A model generated the notes under the pieces. That model worked only from the letters and a program-made list of their open reading frames with translations, had not been told where the DNA came from and did no database searches. Positions 13,152 through 19,975 of a stretch of DNA of 19,975 nucleotides are shown one piece after another; position 1 is the first letter of the stretch, and each line of letters starts with the position of its first letter. The translations under genes and the position numbers were made by a program. This DNA comes from Clostridiales bacterium (lineage in GTDB: Bacteria > Bacillota > Clostridia > Oscillospirales > Oscillospiraceae): contig QAMJ01000021.1 of assembly GCA_003150355.1 (NCBI GenBank), positions 1 to 19,975 of the forward strand, written 5' to 3'.

Positions 13152-13910
13152 ATGTTAGAAGTTTTTGATTATCAGGGTCAGCAGGTTAGGACGGATTATA
13201 AGGACGAAGCCGTATGGTTTGTTGCAGCGGATGTGTGTCGGGTGCTGGATATCATCAACCCCACAATGGCAGTGGGGCGTTTGGATGATGACGAAAAGGG
13301 TCTAAGTAGTATTGAGACCCTTGGTGGAAATCAGCAGATGGTGGTAGTGAACGAAGCCGGGCTTTATTCTCTGATCCTCACGAGCCGTAAACCGCAGGCA
13401 AAGGAATTCAAGCGTTGGGTCACGCATGACGTACTGCCGTCCATCCGCAAGCATGGTCTGTATGCCATTGATGATGTGTTGGAAAATCCGGATTTGCTGA
13501 TTAAGGCGCTGACAGAGCTGAAGAAGGAGCGCGAAGAGAAGAAACGTCTGGAACTGGAGAATGCAGTCAAGGCACAGCAGATCGCCGAGATGCAGCCGAA
13601 AGTTTCCTATTACGATATTGTCCTTGCCTGCCCGGATCTTGTAACCATTACCCAGATCGCAAAGGACTTCGGGATGTCGGCGAAAAAGCTCAATAAGATC
13701 CTGAAGGAAAAGAAGATCCAGTTTAAGCAGGGCAGGACATGGTTTTTGTATCAGAAGTATGCCGAGCAGGGCTACACCCAGAGCAAGACTTACCTCTATG
13801 ACGAGGATAACCATACAGCCATGCATACGCTCTGGACGCAGAAAGGCCGGCTGTTTATTTATGAACTTCTGAAGGCAGACGGGATTTTGCCGGTTATGGA
13901 GCGTGAGTAA
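13152..13910 (+). CDS. Bro-N/KilAC phage antirepressor
   Basis: A 252-aa protein. The N-terminal Bro-N domain (about 1-110) has VWFVAADVCRVLDIINP, the GLSSIETLGGNQQ segment, NEAGLYSLILTSRKPQAKEF and RWVTHDVLPSIRKHG. A coiled segment (about 114-145) leads to a KilAC/ANT-type C-terminal domain, VTITQIAKDFGMSAKKLNKI and onward to GRLFIYELL. Proteins with this layout inactivate or compete with phage repressors, or bind DNA themselves. Its leader (copy 5) buries the ribosome binding site, so synthesis is probably controlled after transcription. That fits a gene whose timing decides induction. Confidence 0.9.
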   Translation: MLEVFDYQGQQVRTDYKDEAVWFVAADVCRVLDIINPTMAVGRLDDDEKGLSSIETLGGNQQMVVVNEAGLYSLILTSRKPQAKEFKRWVTHDVLPSIRKHGLYAIDDVLENPDLLIKALTELKKEREEKKRLELENAVKAQQIAEMQPKVSYYDIVLACPDLVTITQIAKDFGMSAKKLNKILKEKKIQFKQGRTWFLYQKYAEQGYTQSKTYLYDEDNHTAMHTLWTQKGRLFIYELLKADGILPVMERE

Positions 13911-13949
13911 GGAAATGGAAAGAGAAGCAAGAAGTGTAGGAGGAAAGCG

Positions 13950-16301
13950 ATGAGAGACTTGAATATTGCCTACGGCAACAGCTGCATGGCGAAGAAATGG
14001 TCGAATAAGACGATCACCTTTGGGGAGCTGTGCGGCCGGCTGGAAAATACGATAAGAACCACGGAGACAGTCGAGGAATACCAGAAGATGAAGCGCGCCG
14101 AGCGTGAAGCTGCCAAGGATAAGGGCGGCTTTGTCGGTGGTCAGCTGAAGGGCGGCAGAAGAAAGAGAGAAAATGTGGTCAGTCGTTCTATGCTGACGAT
14201 GGATGTGGATAAGGGTGAAAAAGGCTTCATCGAAAGCTATGAGATGCTGGCCTCGTATACCTCTGTCCTCTATACCACCCACGGACACACCCCGGAAGCA
14301 CCTCGTTTCCGCATCATCATCCCGCTGACCCGTGATGTGACCCCGGATGAATACCAGGCCATTGCCCGGTACTTCGCAGCCGAATGGGGCATCGACCAGT
14401 TTGATGAATGCTCGTATCGCCCGCATCAGCTGATGTACTGGCCGACTACGCCATCGAATGGAGAGTATGTCTGTGAAAAGGTGGAGGGCGAATGGCTTGA
14501 CCCGGATGTTTTTCTTTCTTTGCACCCTAACTGGCAGGACTGTTCTCTGCTTCCGACCAGCAGTAGAGAGAGCGAGGTAAAGGAAAACAGCGGCAAGAAG
14601 ATGGAGGACCCGGAGGCAAAAGGCGGCGTGGTTGGACTGTTCTGCCGCGCCTATCCGATCCGTGAAGCCATCGACACCTTCCTTTCCAATGTCTATGAGC
14701 CGTCTGCCAACATTCCTGGCCGCTATTCCTATATCCCGGCGGATTCCTCTGCCGGCGTGCAGATTTTTGAAGAGAAGTTCGCGCACTCCTTCCATGCATC
14801 TGACCCCGCCTGTGGCCGTTCTCTGAATTCCTTTGACCTTGTGCGGGTACACAAGTTTGGGGATGAAGATGAGAAAAAGAGCTTCCAGGCAATGTGTGAT
14901 TTTGCGATGAGTCTGGATAAGGTCAGGGTGCTGGCGGCAGAGGAGAAGAAAGCGGAAGCCGATATGGACTTCGATGACGGTGAGGACTGGAGAGAGAAGT
15001 TAAGGTATATGCCCAGAAGCAAGGTACTGGAGAACAGTGTCTTTAACGAGGTGCTGATCCTTAATAATGACCCGGACTTCCAGAATTTTGCGTTTAACGA
15101 GATGGCAAACCGCATCCAGATCACAGGAGAAGTTCCGTGGAACCGCCCGGACGATAACAAGTTCTGGCGCGATGCAGATACCGCACAGCTGAAAGCCATC
15201 CTTGATACCCGCTATACCTCATTCTCTACCCGCAATCACGATGTGAGCTTTCTGAAAGTGGCGGACGACCGCAGTTTCCACCCAGTCAGGGATTATTTGG
15301 ACGGCCTGCCGTCTTGGGACGGTAAGGAACGGGTGGATACCCTGTTGATTGATTATTTTGATGCGGACGATACTCTGTATGTCCGTGCGGTGACCCGGAA
15401 GATGCTGGTGGCAGCAGTCACCCGTATCTACCATCCCGGCACGAAGTTTGACTCTGTTCCGGTATTAGATGGTAAGCAGGGTATAGGAAAAAGTACGTTC
15501 TTAAAGGATCTGTGTGGAGAGGAATACTATGCCGACAACCTGAGTCTGACGGACATGAACGATAAGGCTGCCGCAGAGAAACTGCAGGGATTCTGGATCG
15601 TTGAGATTCCGGAGCTCGCCGGTATGAAGAAGGCGGACATCGAAAAGGTGAAGGCCTTCATTACGACCACCGATGATAAGTATCGTCCTTCTTACGGACG
15701 CACCGTGGAATCCCACCCGCGGCAGTGCGTAGTGATTGCCAGTGTCAACGGTGAGAGGGGATACCTGCGTGATATCACCGGCAACCGCCGCTTCTGGGTC
15801 GTTAAGCTGAAGCAGACAGAGCAGAAGCGTAAGTGGCACTTTACACAGGAGGAGAAAGACCAGATCTGGGCGGAAGCCAAGAAGTACTATGAAGAAGGGG
15901 AGAAATTGTATTTAGAGGGTGAGCTGCTGGAGAGTGCAGAAATGGAACAGAAGAAGGCGATGGAGCTGGATGAGCGTCAGGGAATTGTCGAAGATTACCT
16001 GAATATGCTTCTGCCGGAACGCTGGGAGAAGATGGACCTCTATGCGAGAAGAAGCTATATCAACGAGAAGGATGGGCCGACGGTAGAAAAGGGAACGGTG
16101 AAGAGGGAGTATGTCAGCAATGTGGAGATCTGGAGCGAGTGCTTCGGACGCTCGCCGTCTGATATGAAACCTGCGGATTCTTATTCTATCGCCGCGCTCA
16201 TGACGCAGATTCCGGGCTGGGAGAGATCGAAAGACTGTAGGAAAAAGGGAATCTACGGAAAGCAGAGAGTGTACGTCAGAACAGAGGAACAGGAAAAGTA
16301 A
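13950..16301 (+). CDS. Primase-helicase: AEP-like domain fused to VapE (VirE) ATPase
   Basis: A 783-aa protein. The N-terminal third looks like an archaeo-eukaryotic primase-polymerase: LTMDVD (D85 and D87), YTTHGHT (H111, H113) and RFRIIIP (119-125), followed by QLMYWPT. The C-terminal half is a virulence-associated E (VapE) domain with Walker A GKQGIGKST (508-516), FWIVEIPELAGMKKADIEKV, a TTTDDKYRPSYGR segment, and VIASVNGERGYLRDITGNRR. VapE-type fusions are the usual primase-helicase of clostridial phages and of phage satellites. GTAGGAGGAAAGCG precedes the ATG. The gene is full length with no break. It should work with the family A polymerase upstream to start DNA replication. Confidence 0.92.
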   Translation: MRDLNIAYGNSCMAKKWSNKTITFGELCGRLENTIRTTETVEEYQKMKRAEREAAKDKGGFVGGQLKGGRRKRENVVSRSMLTMDVDKGEKGFIESYEMLASYTSVLYTTHGHTPEAPRFRIIIPLTRDVTPDEYQAIARYFAAEWGIDQFDECSYRPHQLMYWPTTPSNGEYVCEKVEGEWLDPDVFLSLHPNWQDCSLLPTSSRESEVKENSGKKMEDPEAKGGVVGLFCRAYPIREAIDTFLSNVYEPSANIPGRYSYIPADSSAGVQIFEEKFAHSFHASDPACGRSLNSFDLVRVHKFGDEDEKKSFQAMCDFAMSLDKVRVLAAEEKKAEADMDFDDGEDWREKLRYMPRSKVLENSVFNEVLILNNDPDFQNFAFNEMANRIQITGEVPWNRPDDNKFWRDADTAQLKAILDTRYTSFSTRNHDVSFLKVADDRSFHPVRDYLDGLPSWDGKERVDTLLIDYFDADDTLYVRAVTRKMLVAAVTRIYHPGTKFDSVPVLDGKQGIGKSTFLKDLCGEEYYADNLSLTDMNDKAAAEKLQGFWIVEIPELAGMKKADIEKVKAFITTTDDKYRPSYGRTVESHPRQCVVIASVNGERGYLRDITGNRRFWVVKLKQTEQKRKWHFTQEEKDQIWAEAKKYYEEGEKLYLEGELLESAEMEQKKAMELDERQGIVEDYLNMLLPERWEKMDLYARRSYINEKDGPTVEKGTVKREYVSNVEIWSECFGRSPSDMKPADSYSIAALMTQIPGWERSKDCRKKGIYGKQRVYVRTEEQEK

Positions 16302-16746
16302 GAAAAATCAAGGGAACAGGGAACAAGTGACAGGAAAGCGGTAAAAGAAAACAGGTAACAAGGGAACAGGAGAACAAGCAAAACGCAAAAGAAAAACGTA
16401 TAGCGGAGAGGGCGGGGTGGGCGGTAGCTAAGTTCAAAAGGTGTCAACTATATGGGACAAGACCAACTTTTTCTATATAGAGTCTTTTGGTAAAAAGAAA
16501 AAACAGAAGAGTGTGTAATACGCATATAGGGGAAATAGCTATATAGAGAAAAAAGCGTGCTTGTTGTGAACCTGTTCCTTTTTACTTTATATCAACCCTA
16601 AAAAATAGCGTAAATACAAGGAAAAACGGGAAAATGGCAAAGGGGAACAGAAGCCGAAAAAAGACAACAGATAAGGAAAAACGAAACAAGAAGGATGGCG
16701 CGGTGCCGCGCAGGGCGGGTTTTGGGGTATAGAGGAGATTAAGAAT
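16302..16746. other. Purine-rich noncoding stretch with short repeats, candidate origin or control region
   Basis: A 445-bp gap without a convincing gene. The plus strand is strongly purine-rich. GGGAACA occurs at 16312, 16319, 16362 and 16643, and a reverse copy TGTTCC lies at 16573. CTATATAGAG occurs at 16473 and 16539; its CTATATAG part is self-complementary. A hairpin GCGCG (16698-16702) and CGCGC (16707-16711) lies shortly before the VRR-NUC gene. The position between primase-helicase and nuclease/helicase genes, the A+T-rich patches and the short repeats are compatible with a phage replication origin. A transcription control region, or drift in a spacer, are alternatives. Confidence 0.4.
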
Positions 16747-17031
16747 ATGAGGGAGAGAGACGTAGAGCAGAAATTAAGGAGCGAGGTAGAAAAGAGGGGT
16801 GGCAGGTGCTTTAAGTTTTTGTCTTCCGTATCTGGTGTGCCAGATCGGCTGCTTTTACTTCCCGGTGGTCTAGTAATTTTCGTGGAACTGAAGAAAGAGG
16901 GCGAGAAGCCAAGGAAGCTGCAGGAGGTACAGATGCGAAAAATAAGGGAATTGGGGTTTCATGTCCGGGTCGTGGACAGCGAACAGGGAATTCAGGAATT
17001 AATGAGGGAGATAGAAGATTGGAAAAGTTAA
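16747..17031 (+). CDS. VRR-NUC domain nuclease
   Basis: A 94-aa stand-alone VRR-NUC protein, one of the PD-(D/E)XK nucleases. Landmarks are an early glutamate in RERDVEQKL, GVPDRLLLLPGG (D33), IFVELKKEG (E47 and K49), and a final VRVVDSEQGIQEL. The length is normal for phage copies. In phages such proteins are thought to process branched DNA, and they are commonly paired with an SNF2-type helicase, as here. GAGGAGATTAAGAAT precedes the ATG. The stop lies 11 bases before the helicase start. Confidence 0.92.
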   Translation: MRERDVEQKLRSEVEKRGGRCFKFLSSVSGVPDRLLLLPGGLVIFVELKKEGEKPRKLQEVQMRKIRELGFHVRVVDSEQGIQELMREIEDWKS

Positions 17032-17042
17032 AGAGGGAGAAT

Positions 17043-18398
17043 ATGCACGAGTACCAGAGGTACTGTGTGGATTTCATAGAGACCCATGAAGAGGCAGCTG
17101 TATTGTTGGATATGGGACTGGGCAAAACAGCGATCGCACTGACTGCAATCTTTGATCTGGTCTATGACTTCTTTCTGGTGAGAAAGGTGCTGGTGGTGGC
17201 ACCGCTTAGAGTGGCGAGAGATCAGTGGATCGCGGAAGTCGGAAAATGGGAGCATTTGTCGGATTTGAGGGTAAGCGTGGTGGTAGGTAGTGAACAGGAG
17301 AGAAAGGTCGCACTTATGCGAAGCGCGGATGTGTATGTGATAAATCGTGAGAATGTGGCATGGCTGGTAGAAAAAAGCGGAGCCGTTCTGGATTTTGACA
17401 TGCTCGTGGTGGATGAGCTGAGTTCTTTTAAGAATTCAGACAGTAAGAGGTTCAAGGGGTTGATGAAATTAAGACCGAAGATAAAAAGAACGGTAGGTCT
17501 GACAGGCACACCTGCATCCAACGGCTTAATGGATCTCTTTGCTGAGTATAAGCTTCTGGATAAGGGAAAGCGGCTGGGAAGGTTCATTACGAGGTACCGG
17601 GCTGATTACTTCAAGCCGGACAAGATGAACGGAGCAGTGGTCTACTCCTACAAGCCGCTCCCGTTTGCTGAGGAGGAAATCTATAAAAAGATTTCTGACA
17701 TGACCATTTCCATGAAGTCTACGGATTACTTACAGATGCCGGAAAAGGTCGTGACCGAGTGTATGGTCACGATGGATGAAAAGGAAAAGAAAAAATATGA
17801 TGAGCTGAAAAAAGAATTGGTGCTGAACATGGGGGAAGAAAACGAGATCACAGCAGCAAATGCAGCTGCTCTCTGCGGAAAACTATCCCAGCTGGCGAAT
17901 GGTGCAATCTACACCGATGACAAAAAGGTGATGCAGTTCCATGATAAAAAGCTGGATGCCCTGGAAGACCTGATTGAGGCCGCCAATGGAAAACCGGTTC
18001 TGGTAGCGTACTGGTACCAGCATGATCTGGAACGGATCAGGAAAAGACTGGATGAGAAGAAGATCGAGTATGACAAGATCGACAGCGGCGAGAGCATTAA
18101 GCGGTGGAATGCCGGTCAGCTTCCGGTCGGTCTGATCCACCCGGCTTCTGCCGGTCATGGGCTGAATCTTCAGAGCGGCGGCAACTGTATCATCTGGTTT
18201 GGAATCACATGGTCGCTGGAACTTTACCAGCAGACCAACGGAAGATTGTGGCGGCAGGGACAAAATTCTCAGACGGTGGTTATAAATCATATCATCACAT
18301 CTGGCACTATAGATGAGAGGATTCTCCGGGTGCTCAAAGGTAAGGATGCGACACAGGAGGAGCTGATCGATGCAGTAAAAGCTAACTTAGGAGGATAA
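17043..18398 (+). CDS. SNF2-type DEAD/DEAH-box helicase
   Basis: A 451-aa superfamily 2 helicase of the short phage SNF2 type. Motif I is MGLGKT (24-29), motif II DELS (124-127), motif III TGTPASN (154-160), and the C-terminal lobe ends with NGRLWRQGQNSQ (motif VI). The start is ATG 17043 with GGGAG just upstream; an in-frame TTG at 17019 inside the VRR-NUC gene is less likely. Together with the VRR-NUC protein it probably remodels or processes replication intermediates. The gene is intact. Confidence 0.92.
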   Translation: MHEYQRYCVDFIETHEEAAVLLDMGLGKTAIALTAIFDLVYDFFLVRKVLVVAPLRVARDQWIAEVGKWEHLSDLRVSVVVGSEQERKVALMRSADVYVINRENVAWLVEKSGAVLDFDMLVVDELSSFKNSDSKRFKGLMKLRPKIKRTVGLTGTPASNGLMDLFAEYKLLDKGKRLGRFITRYRADYFKPDKMNGAVVYSYKPLPFAEEEIYKKISDMTISMKSTDYLQMPEKVVTECMVTMDEKEKKKYDELKKELVLNMGEENEITAANAAALCGKLSQLANGAIYTDDKKVMQFHDKKLDALEDLIEAANGKPVLVAYWYQHDLERIRKRLDEKKIEYDKIDSGESIKRWNAGQLPVGLIHPASAGHGLNLQSGGNCIIWFGITWSLELYQQTNGRLWRQGQNSQTVVINHIITSGTIDERILRVLKGKDATQEELIDAVKANLGG

Positions 18399-18402
18399 AA
18401 AG

Positions 18403-18636
18403 ATGGCAAGTGAATTTGAACCGTATGAGAATCTGGCTAATGCGATTATTATTTCGGCAGCAGAGGACTACCGGGTCGCACTCCGCAGACAGATGCGGCA
18501 TCCCGACGGTCAAGAGACAAAACACACAGTGGACCGTTTGGAGAACTTTTTCCGATCGGCATGGTTTGGAGTGTTGACGGATGTTGACGGTGAGTATCTG
18601 ATGGCCCGTATCAGAAAAGAAGTTGAAGCAGCATAA
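18403..18636 (+). CDS. Conserved small phage protein (77 aa)
   Basis: A helical protein, ANAIIISAAEDYRVALRRQM near the start, then VDRLENFFRSAWFGVLTDVD and GEYLMARIRKEVEAA. I recall near relatives at this same place, between SNF2 helicase and sigma-like genes in clostridial prophages, without assigned function. The FFRSxWFxxLTxVDGEYL pattern looks conserved. TTAGGAGGATAAAAAG precedes the ATG and overlaps the helicase stop. Conservation of position suggests a structural or regulatory partner of the replication set. Confidence 0.75.
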   Translation: MASEFEPYENLANAIIISAAEDYRVALRRQMRHPDGQETKHTVDRLENFFRSAWFGVLTDVDGEYLMARIRKEVEAA

Positions 18637-18707
18637 AACGGGAAACGATGACAAACAAAGACAAAACATGCCAATCCGAGTGGAATAAAAATTCGGAGGT
18701 ATGCAAG

Positions 18708-19157
18708 ATGAGCATTATGTGGAAGTACCTGGATAAGAGAGCGGCAGCAATTAAGGCTATCGGTGATTACGATAATATGCAGTTCATTATCCGCAATACA
18801 AAAGATGAGATTACGGTTGAGAGTGACAGAATGGTGGGTGTGGGAAGCCCGAACATGGATGGCATGCCACACGCCCACAATCCGCAGGCGGGAGAGGAGA
18901 GGATTCTGGATGGCATCGAGAAAATTGATATTCTGAAAGAACGGTATCGGCAGGCGGTCGAGTACATGGACTGGTTTCAGCCAGCGTGGGATGGTCTGAC
19001 GGAAGATGACAAGTATGTTCTGGAATGCTTCTATCAGACGGAAAGCAGCGATGTGAATCTGATCTGCGACCACTTCGGTATTGAACGTTCCTCAGCTTAT
19101 AACAAAAAGAACCGTGCGCTGGACAAGTTGGTCACACGGCTCTATGGCAAGGATTGA
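18708..19157 (+). CDS. Sigma region 4-like/ArpU-like phage transcription regulator (149 aa)
   Basis: The C-terminal part (97-141) is a sigma region 4-like HTH: LTEDDKYVLECFYQTESSD, then LICDHFGIERSSAYNKKNRA and LDKLVTRLYG. The N-terminal part has RAAAIKAIGDYDNMQFIIRN and a long helix. Size, build and place fit the ArpU/RinA/DUF1492 type of late-gene activators in phages of Bacillota. I chose ATG 18708, which has GGAGG eight bases upstream; the frame opens earlier at 18648 but with a poor site. It is followed directly by a terminator and then by two promoter-like repeats that could be its targets. Confidence 0.82.
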   Translation: MSIMWKYLDKRAAAIKAIGDYDNMQFIIRNTKDEITVESDRMVGVGSPNMDGMPHAHNPQAGEERILDGIEKIDILKERYRQAVEYMDWFQPAWDGLTEDDKYVLECFYQTESSDVNLICDHFGIERSSAYNKKNRALDKLVTRLYGKD

Positions 19158-19162
19158 TTCAC

Positions 19163-19192
19163 GGGGCTCCGAAAGGGGCCTCGATTTTTTTT
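19163..19192 (+). terminator. Intrinsic terminator after the sigma-like regulator
   Basis: GGGGCTCC (19163-19170) pairs with GGGGCCTC (19175-19182) through two G-U pairs, with a GAAA tetraloop and eight T at 19185-19192. It ends the early replication module six bases after the regulator stop. Confidence 0.9.
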
Positions 19193-19214
19193 GCCGTTTT
19201 GTGGATTTTTTGTG

Positions 19215-19268
19215 ATGAGTAAAATCGTGGACGACTTTATGGCAGGAGTGTGTTATGATGGGAGCATG
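19215..19268 (+). promoter_or_regulatory. Activator-dependent promoter-like repeat, copy 1
   Basis: The dyad TCGTGGACGA (19225-19234) is followed after 19 bases by TATGAT (19254-19259) and then ATG 19266. There is no consensus -35, so an activator bound at the dyad would be needed. The same bases also encode a 30-codon frame (19215-19307) beginning MSKIVDDFMAGVCYDG, without a good ribosome binding site. The 54-base unit recurs at 19300. Confidence 0.6.
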
Positions 19269-19299
19269 AAAAAAGGCCAGACGAGAATGGCCGGAGCAA

Positions 19300-19353
19300 A
19301 TGAGTAAAATCGTGGACGACATGGCGGACAAAGTGTGCTATGCTAGTACCATG
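19300..19353 (+). promoter_or_regulatory. Activator-dependent promoter-like repeat, copy 2
   Basis: The dyad TCGTGGACGA (19310-19319) is followed after exactly 19 bases by TATGCT (19339-19344) and then ATG 19351, the same geometry as copy 1. The first 21 bases of the two units (ATGAGTAAAATCGTGGACGAC) are identical and later positions diverge. A 47-codon frame (19300-19443) beginning MSKIVDDMADKVCYAST runs through it and ends one base before the mazF ATG. It could be a small gene, perhaps an antitoxin, but it resembles none I know. Confidence 0.6.
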
Positions 19354-19386
19354 AAAATAGGCCCGGAGGAAATCCGGGAGAGCAGA

Positions 19387-19421
19387 AGCCTTGGAGGATT
19401 GATTCCCCCAGGGCTATTTTT
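19387..19421 (+). terminator. Terminator-like hairpin ahead of mazF (possible attenuator)
   Basis: AGCCTTGG (19387-19394) pairs with CCAGGGCT (19408-19415) through one G-U pair, with a 13-base loop and ATTTTT after it. A smaller hairpin CCCGGA/TCCGGG lies just upstream (19362-19378). Since it lies between promoter copy 2 and mazF in the sense direction, it probably reduces read-through into mazF and metK. Confidence 0.6.
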
Positions 19422-19444
19422 ATGCCCGGAAGGGGGAGGATAAG

Positions 19445-19864
19445 ATGGGCAGAAAGAACCGACCTGTAAAAATACGTAAGAAGTCGCTTCCTGATGTCAC
19501 CAGAATTCAGCCGCCAAAGCGGATGGACATCTGGTACGCACATTTGAGAGAGAACACTGGAACCTCAGTGCAGGAGGGCAGTCGTCCGGTGCTGGTCATC
19601 AGCAATGATATGGCAAATAAGAATTCTGATGTGGTCACTGTGATCCCGCTGACTAGTCAGATGAAGAGAATTGAACTGCCGACGCACTGCATTATTCATG
19701 ATCTGCTGGACGAGGATTCTGTTGTTCTGGCAGAGCAGATCACTGCAATTCCGAAGTGGAGATTACACAGGAAACTGTGCAGCTGCACGGATGAAGTGCA
19801 GGTAAGTGAAATAGAAAGAGCTGTAAAGGTACAGCTTGGATTGGAGGACGAAACCAATGAGTAA
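19445..19864 (+). CDS. PemK/MazF-family endoribonuclease toxin
   Basis: A 139-aa protein with the MazF/PemK fold pattern after a basic 25-residue leader: RMDIWYAHL (strand 1), EGSRPVLVISND (the conserved GxRPVLVIxND block), VVTVIPLTSQ, THCIIHDLLDEDSVVLAEQI and TAIPKWRLHRKLCS. MazF enzymes cut mRNA at short sequences. No recognisable antitoxin precedes it, although a 47-codon frame ends one base upstream. GGGGGAGGATAAG precedes the ATG. Its stop overlaps the metK start (ATGAGTAA), so the two are coupled. In phages such orphan copies may be host-takeover or stability genes. Confidence 0.88.
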   Translation: MGRKNRPVKIRKKSLPDVTRIQPPKRMDIWYAHLRENTGTSVQEGSRPVLVISNDMANKNSDVVTVIPLTSQMKRIELPTHCIIHDLLDEDSVVLAEQITAIPKWRLHRKLCSCTDEVQVSEIERAVKVQLGLEDETNE

Positions 19865-19975
19865 GATCATCACCTGTGAACAGGTCAGCAATGGCCATCC
19901 AGATAAGATCTGTGACCAGATCGCAGATGCCATCGTGACCGACATTCTCCAGCATGACAGGAACGCCCGTGTGGC
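19857..19975 (+). CDS. metK: S-adenosylmethionine synthetase, N-terminal fragment
   Basis: The first 39 residues, beginning MSKIITCEQVSNGHPDKICD, match the methionine adenosyltransferase N-terminus; the GHPDKICDQIADAI stretch includes the conserved His-Pro-Asp-Lys of the ATP site. The gene runs off the right edge. TTGGAGGACGAAACCA precedes the ATG, which overlaps the mazF stop. A phage-borne MetK would supply SAM for phage DNA methylation, and methyltransferase genes often lie downstream in related phages; here none can be seen within the window. Confidence 0.92.
   Translation, partial: MSKIITCEQVSNGHPDKICDQIADAIVTDILQHDRNARV

Noticed and set aside
13302..14852. 516-codon minus-strand open frame across bro and the primase-helicase gene
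   Set aside because: It spans two well-supported plus-strand genes in the opposite sense, has an unlikely cysteine/histidine-rich composition and no start signal. It is a shadow of the G/C-ending codons.
5386..16746. Possible CRISPR array or long direct repeats
   Set aside because: The repeated leader copies are kilobases apart and upstream of genes, and the GGGAACA copies are too short and irregular. No regular repeat-spacer unit was seen.
18278..18319. GGTTATAAA followed by ATCTGGC inside the helicase gene, similar to the repeated leader
   Set aside because: Spacing and surrounding bases differ, there is no stem around the TATAAA, and no gene starts nearby. I treat it as chance.
1..19975. 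tRNA, rRNA, insertion sequence or attachment site
   Set aside because: I saw no cloverleaf, ribosomal RNA stretch, transposase or integrase, or terminal repeat pair. The element ends must lie outside the window.

Overview
The window looks like a prophage or prophage-like element from a gut Bacillota of the Clostridia, most plausibly Lachnospiraceae. The reasons are strong AGGAGG ribosome binding sites, tightly packed and overlapping genes, and a run of genes (DUF2800, DUF2815, DUF932, family A DNA polymerase, Bro antirepressor, VapE-type primase/helicase, VRR-NUC, SNF2 helicase, sigma-like regulator, MazF, MetK) that is a familiar replication module in phages of that group. No integrase, structural gene, rRNA or tRNA is visible, so the element ends lie outside. 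The genus assignment is inference.

Left part (1-5389). A plus-strand gene tail ends at 147. A terminator at about 175-204 separates it from a minus-strand cassette that reads leftward from about 5389 to 216. Its core is five genes with overlapping or few-base junctions: A (301 aa), B (187 aa), C (219 aa), a 61-aa excisionase-like HTH protein, and a 786-aa AAA_13/RloC-like ABC ATPase with a CPYC zinc-hook motif. A tail of an 18-codon ORF, a zinc-ribbon protein and a duplicated two-helix membrane protein follows. A carries a glycine-rich motif (GIAAGIVYGGINI) at its C-terminus. C has nearly the same motif at its N-terminus, and B has a diverged form there. B and C also look like paralogs. I read this as a candidate multi-component defence system, possibly assembled through a homotypic motif. 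By eye it is more A+T-rich than the phage genes to its right, which fits mobile cargo.

Middle (5390-6015). This is a divergent control region. It holds a possible A+T-rich promoter for the cassette, the first copy of a repeated RNA-like leader, three short frame-broken ORFs, a strong intrinsic terminator, and a hairpin that occludes the ribosome binding site of the first phage gene.

Right part (6016-19975). Plus-strand phage early genes run in order: sigma-like regulator, DUF4406/DUF7768-like protein, two small proteins, DUF2800 nuclease, DUF2815 protein, a 103-aa protein, DUF932 protein, a 40-aa basic peptide, DNA polymerase, Bro antirepressor, VapE-type primase/helicase, a 445-bp purine-rich noncoding stretch, VRR-NUC nuclease, SNF2 helicase, a 77-aa protein, and a second sigma-like/ArpU-like regulator. 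A terminator follows, then two copies of a TCGTGGACGA plus -10 unit that look like activator-dependent promoters, a MazF/PemK toxin and the start of a phage-borne metK.

A leader element recurs five times (about 5628, 6732, 7140, 8842, 13070). Its core is GGTTATAAAA in a small variable stem followed by GAAAATCTGGC or CAAACCTGNCT, and it sits upstream of unrelated phage genes. In the Bro leader it is fused to a 15-bp perfect hairpin that buries the ribosome binding site. This suggests coordinated post-transcriptional control of the early genes.
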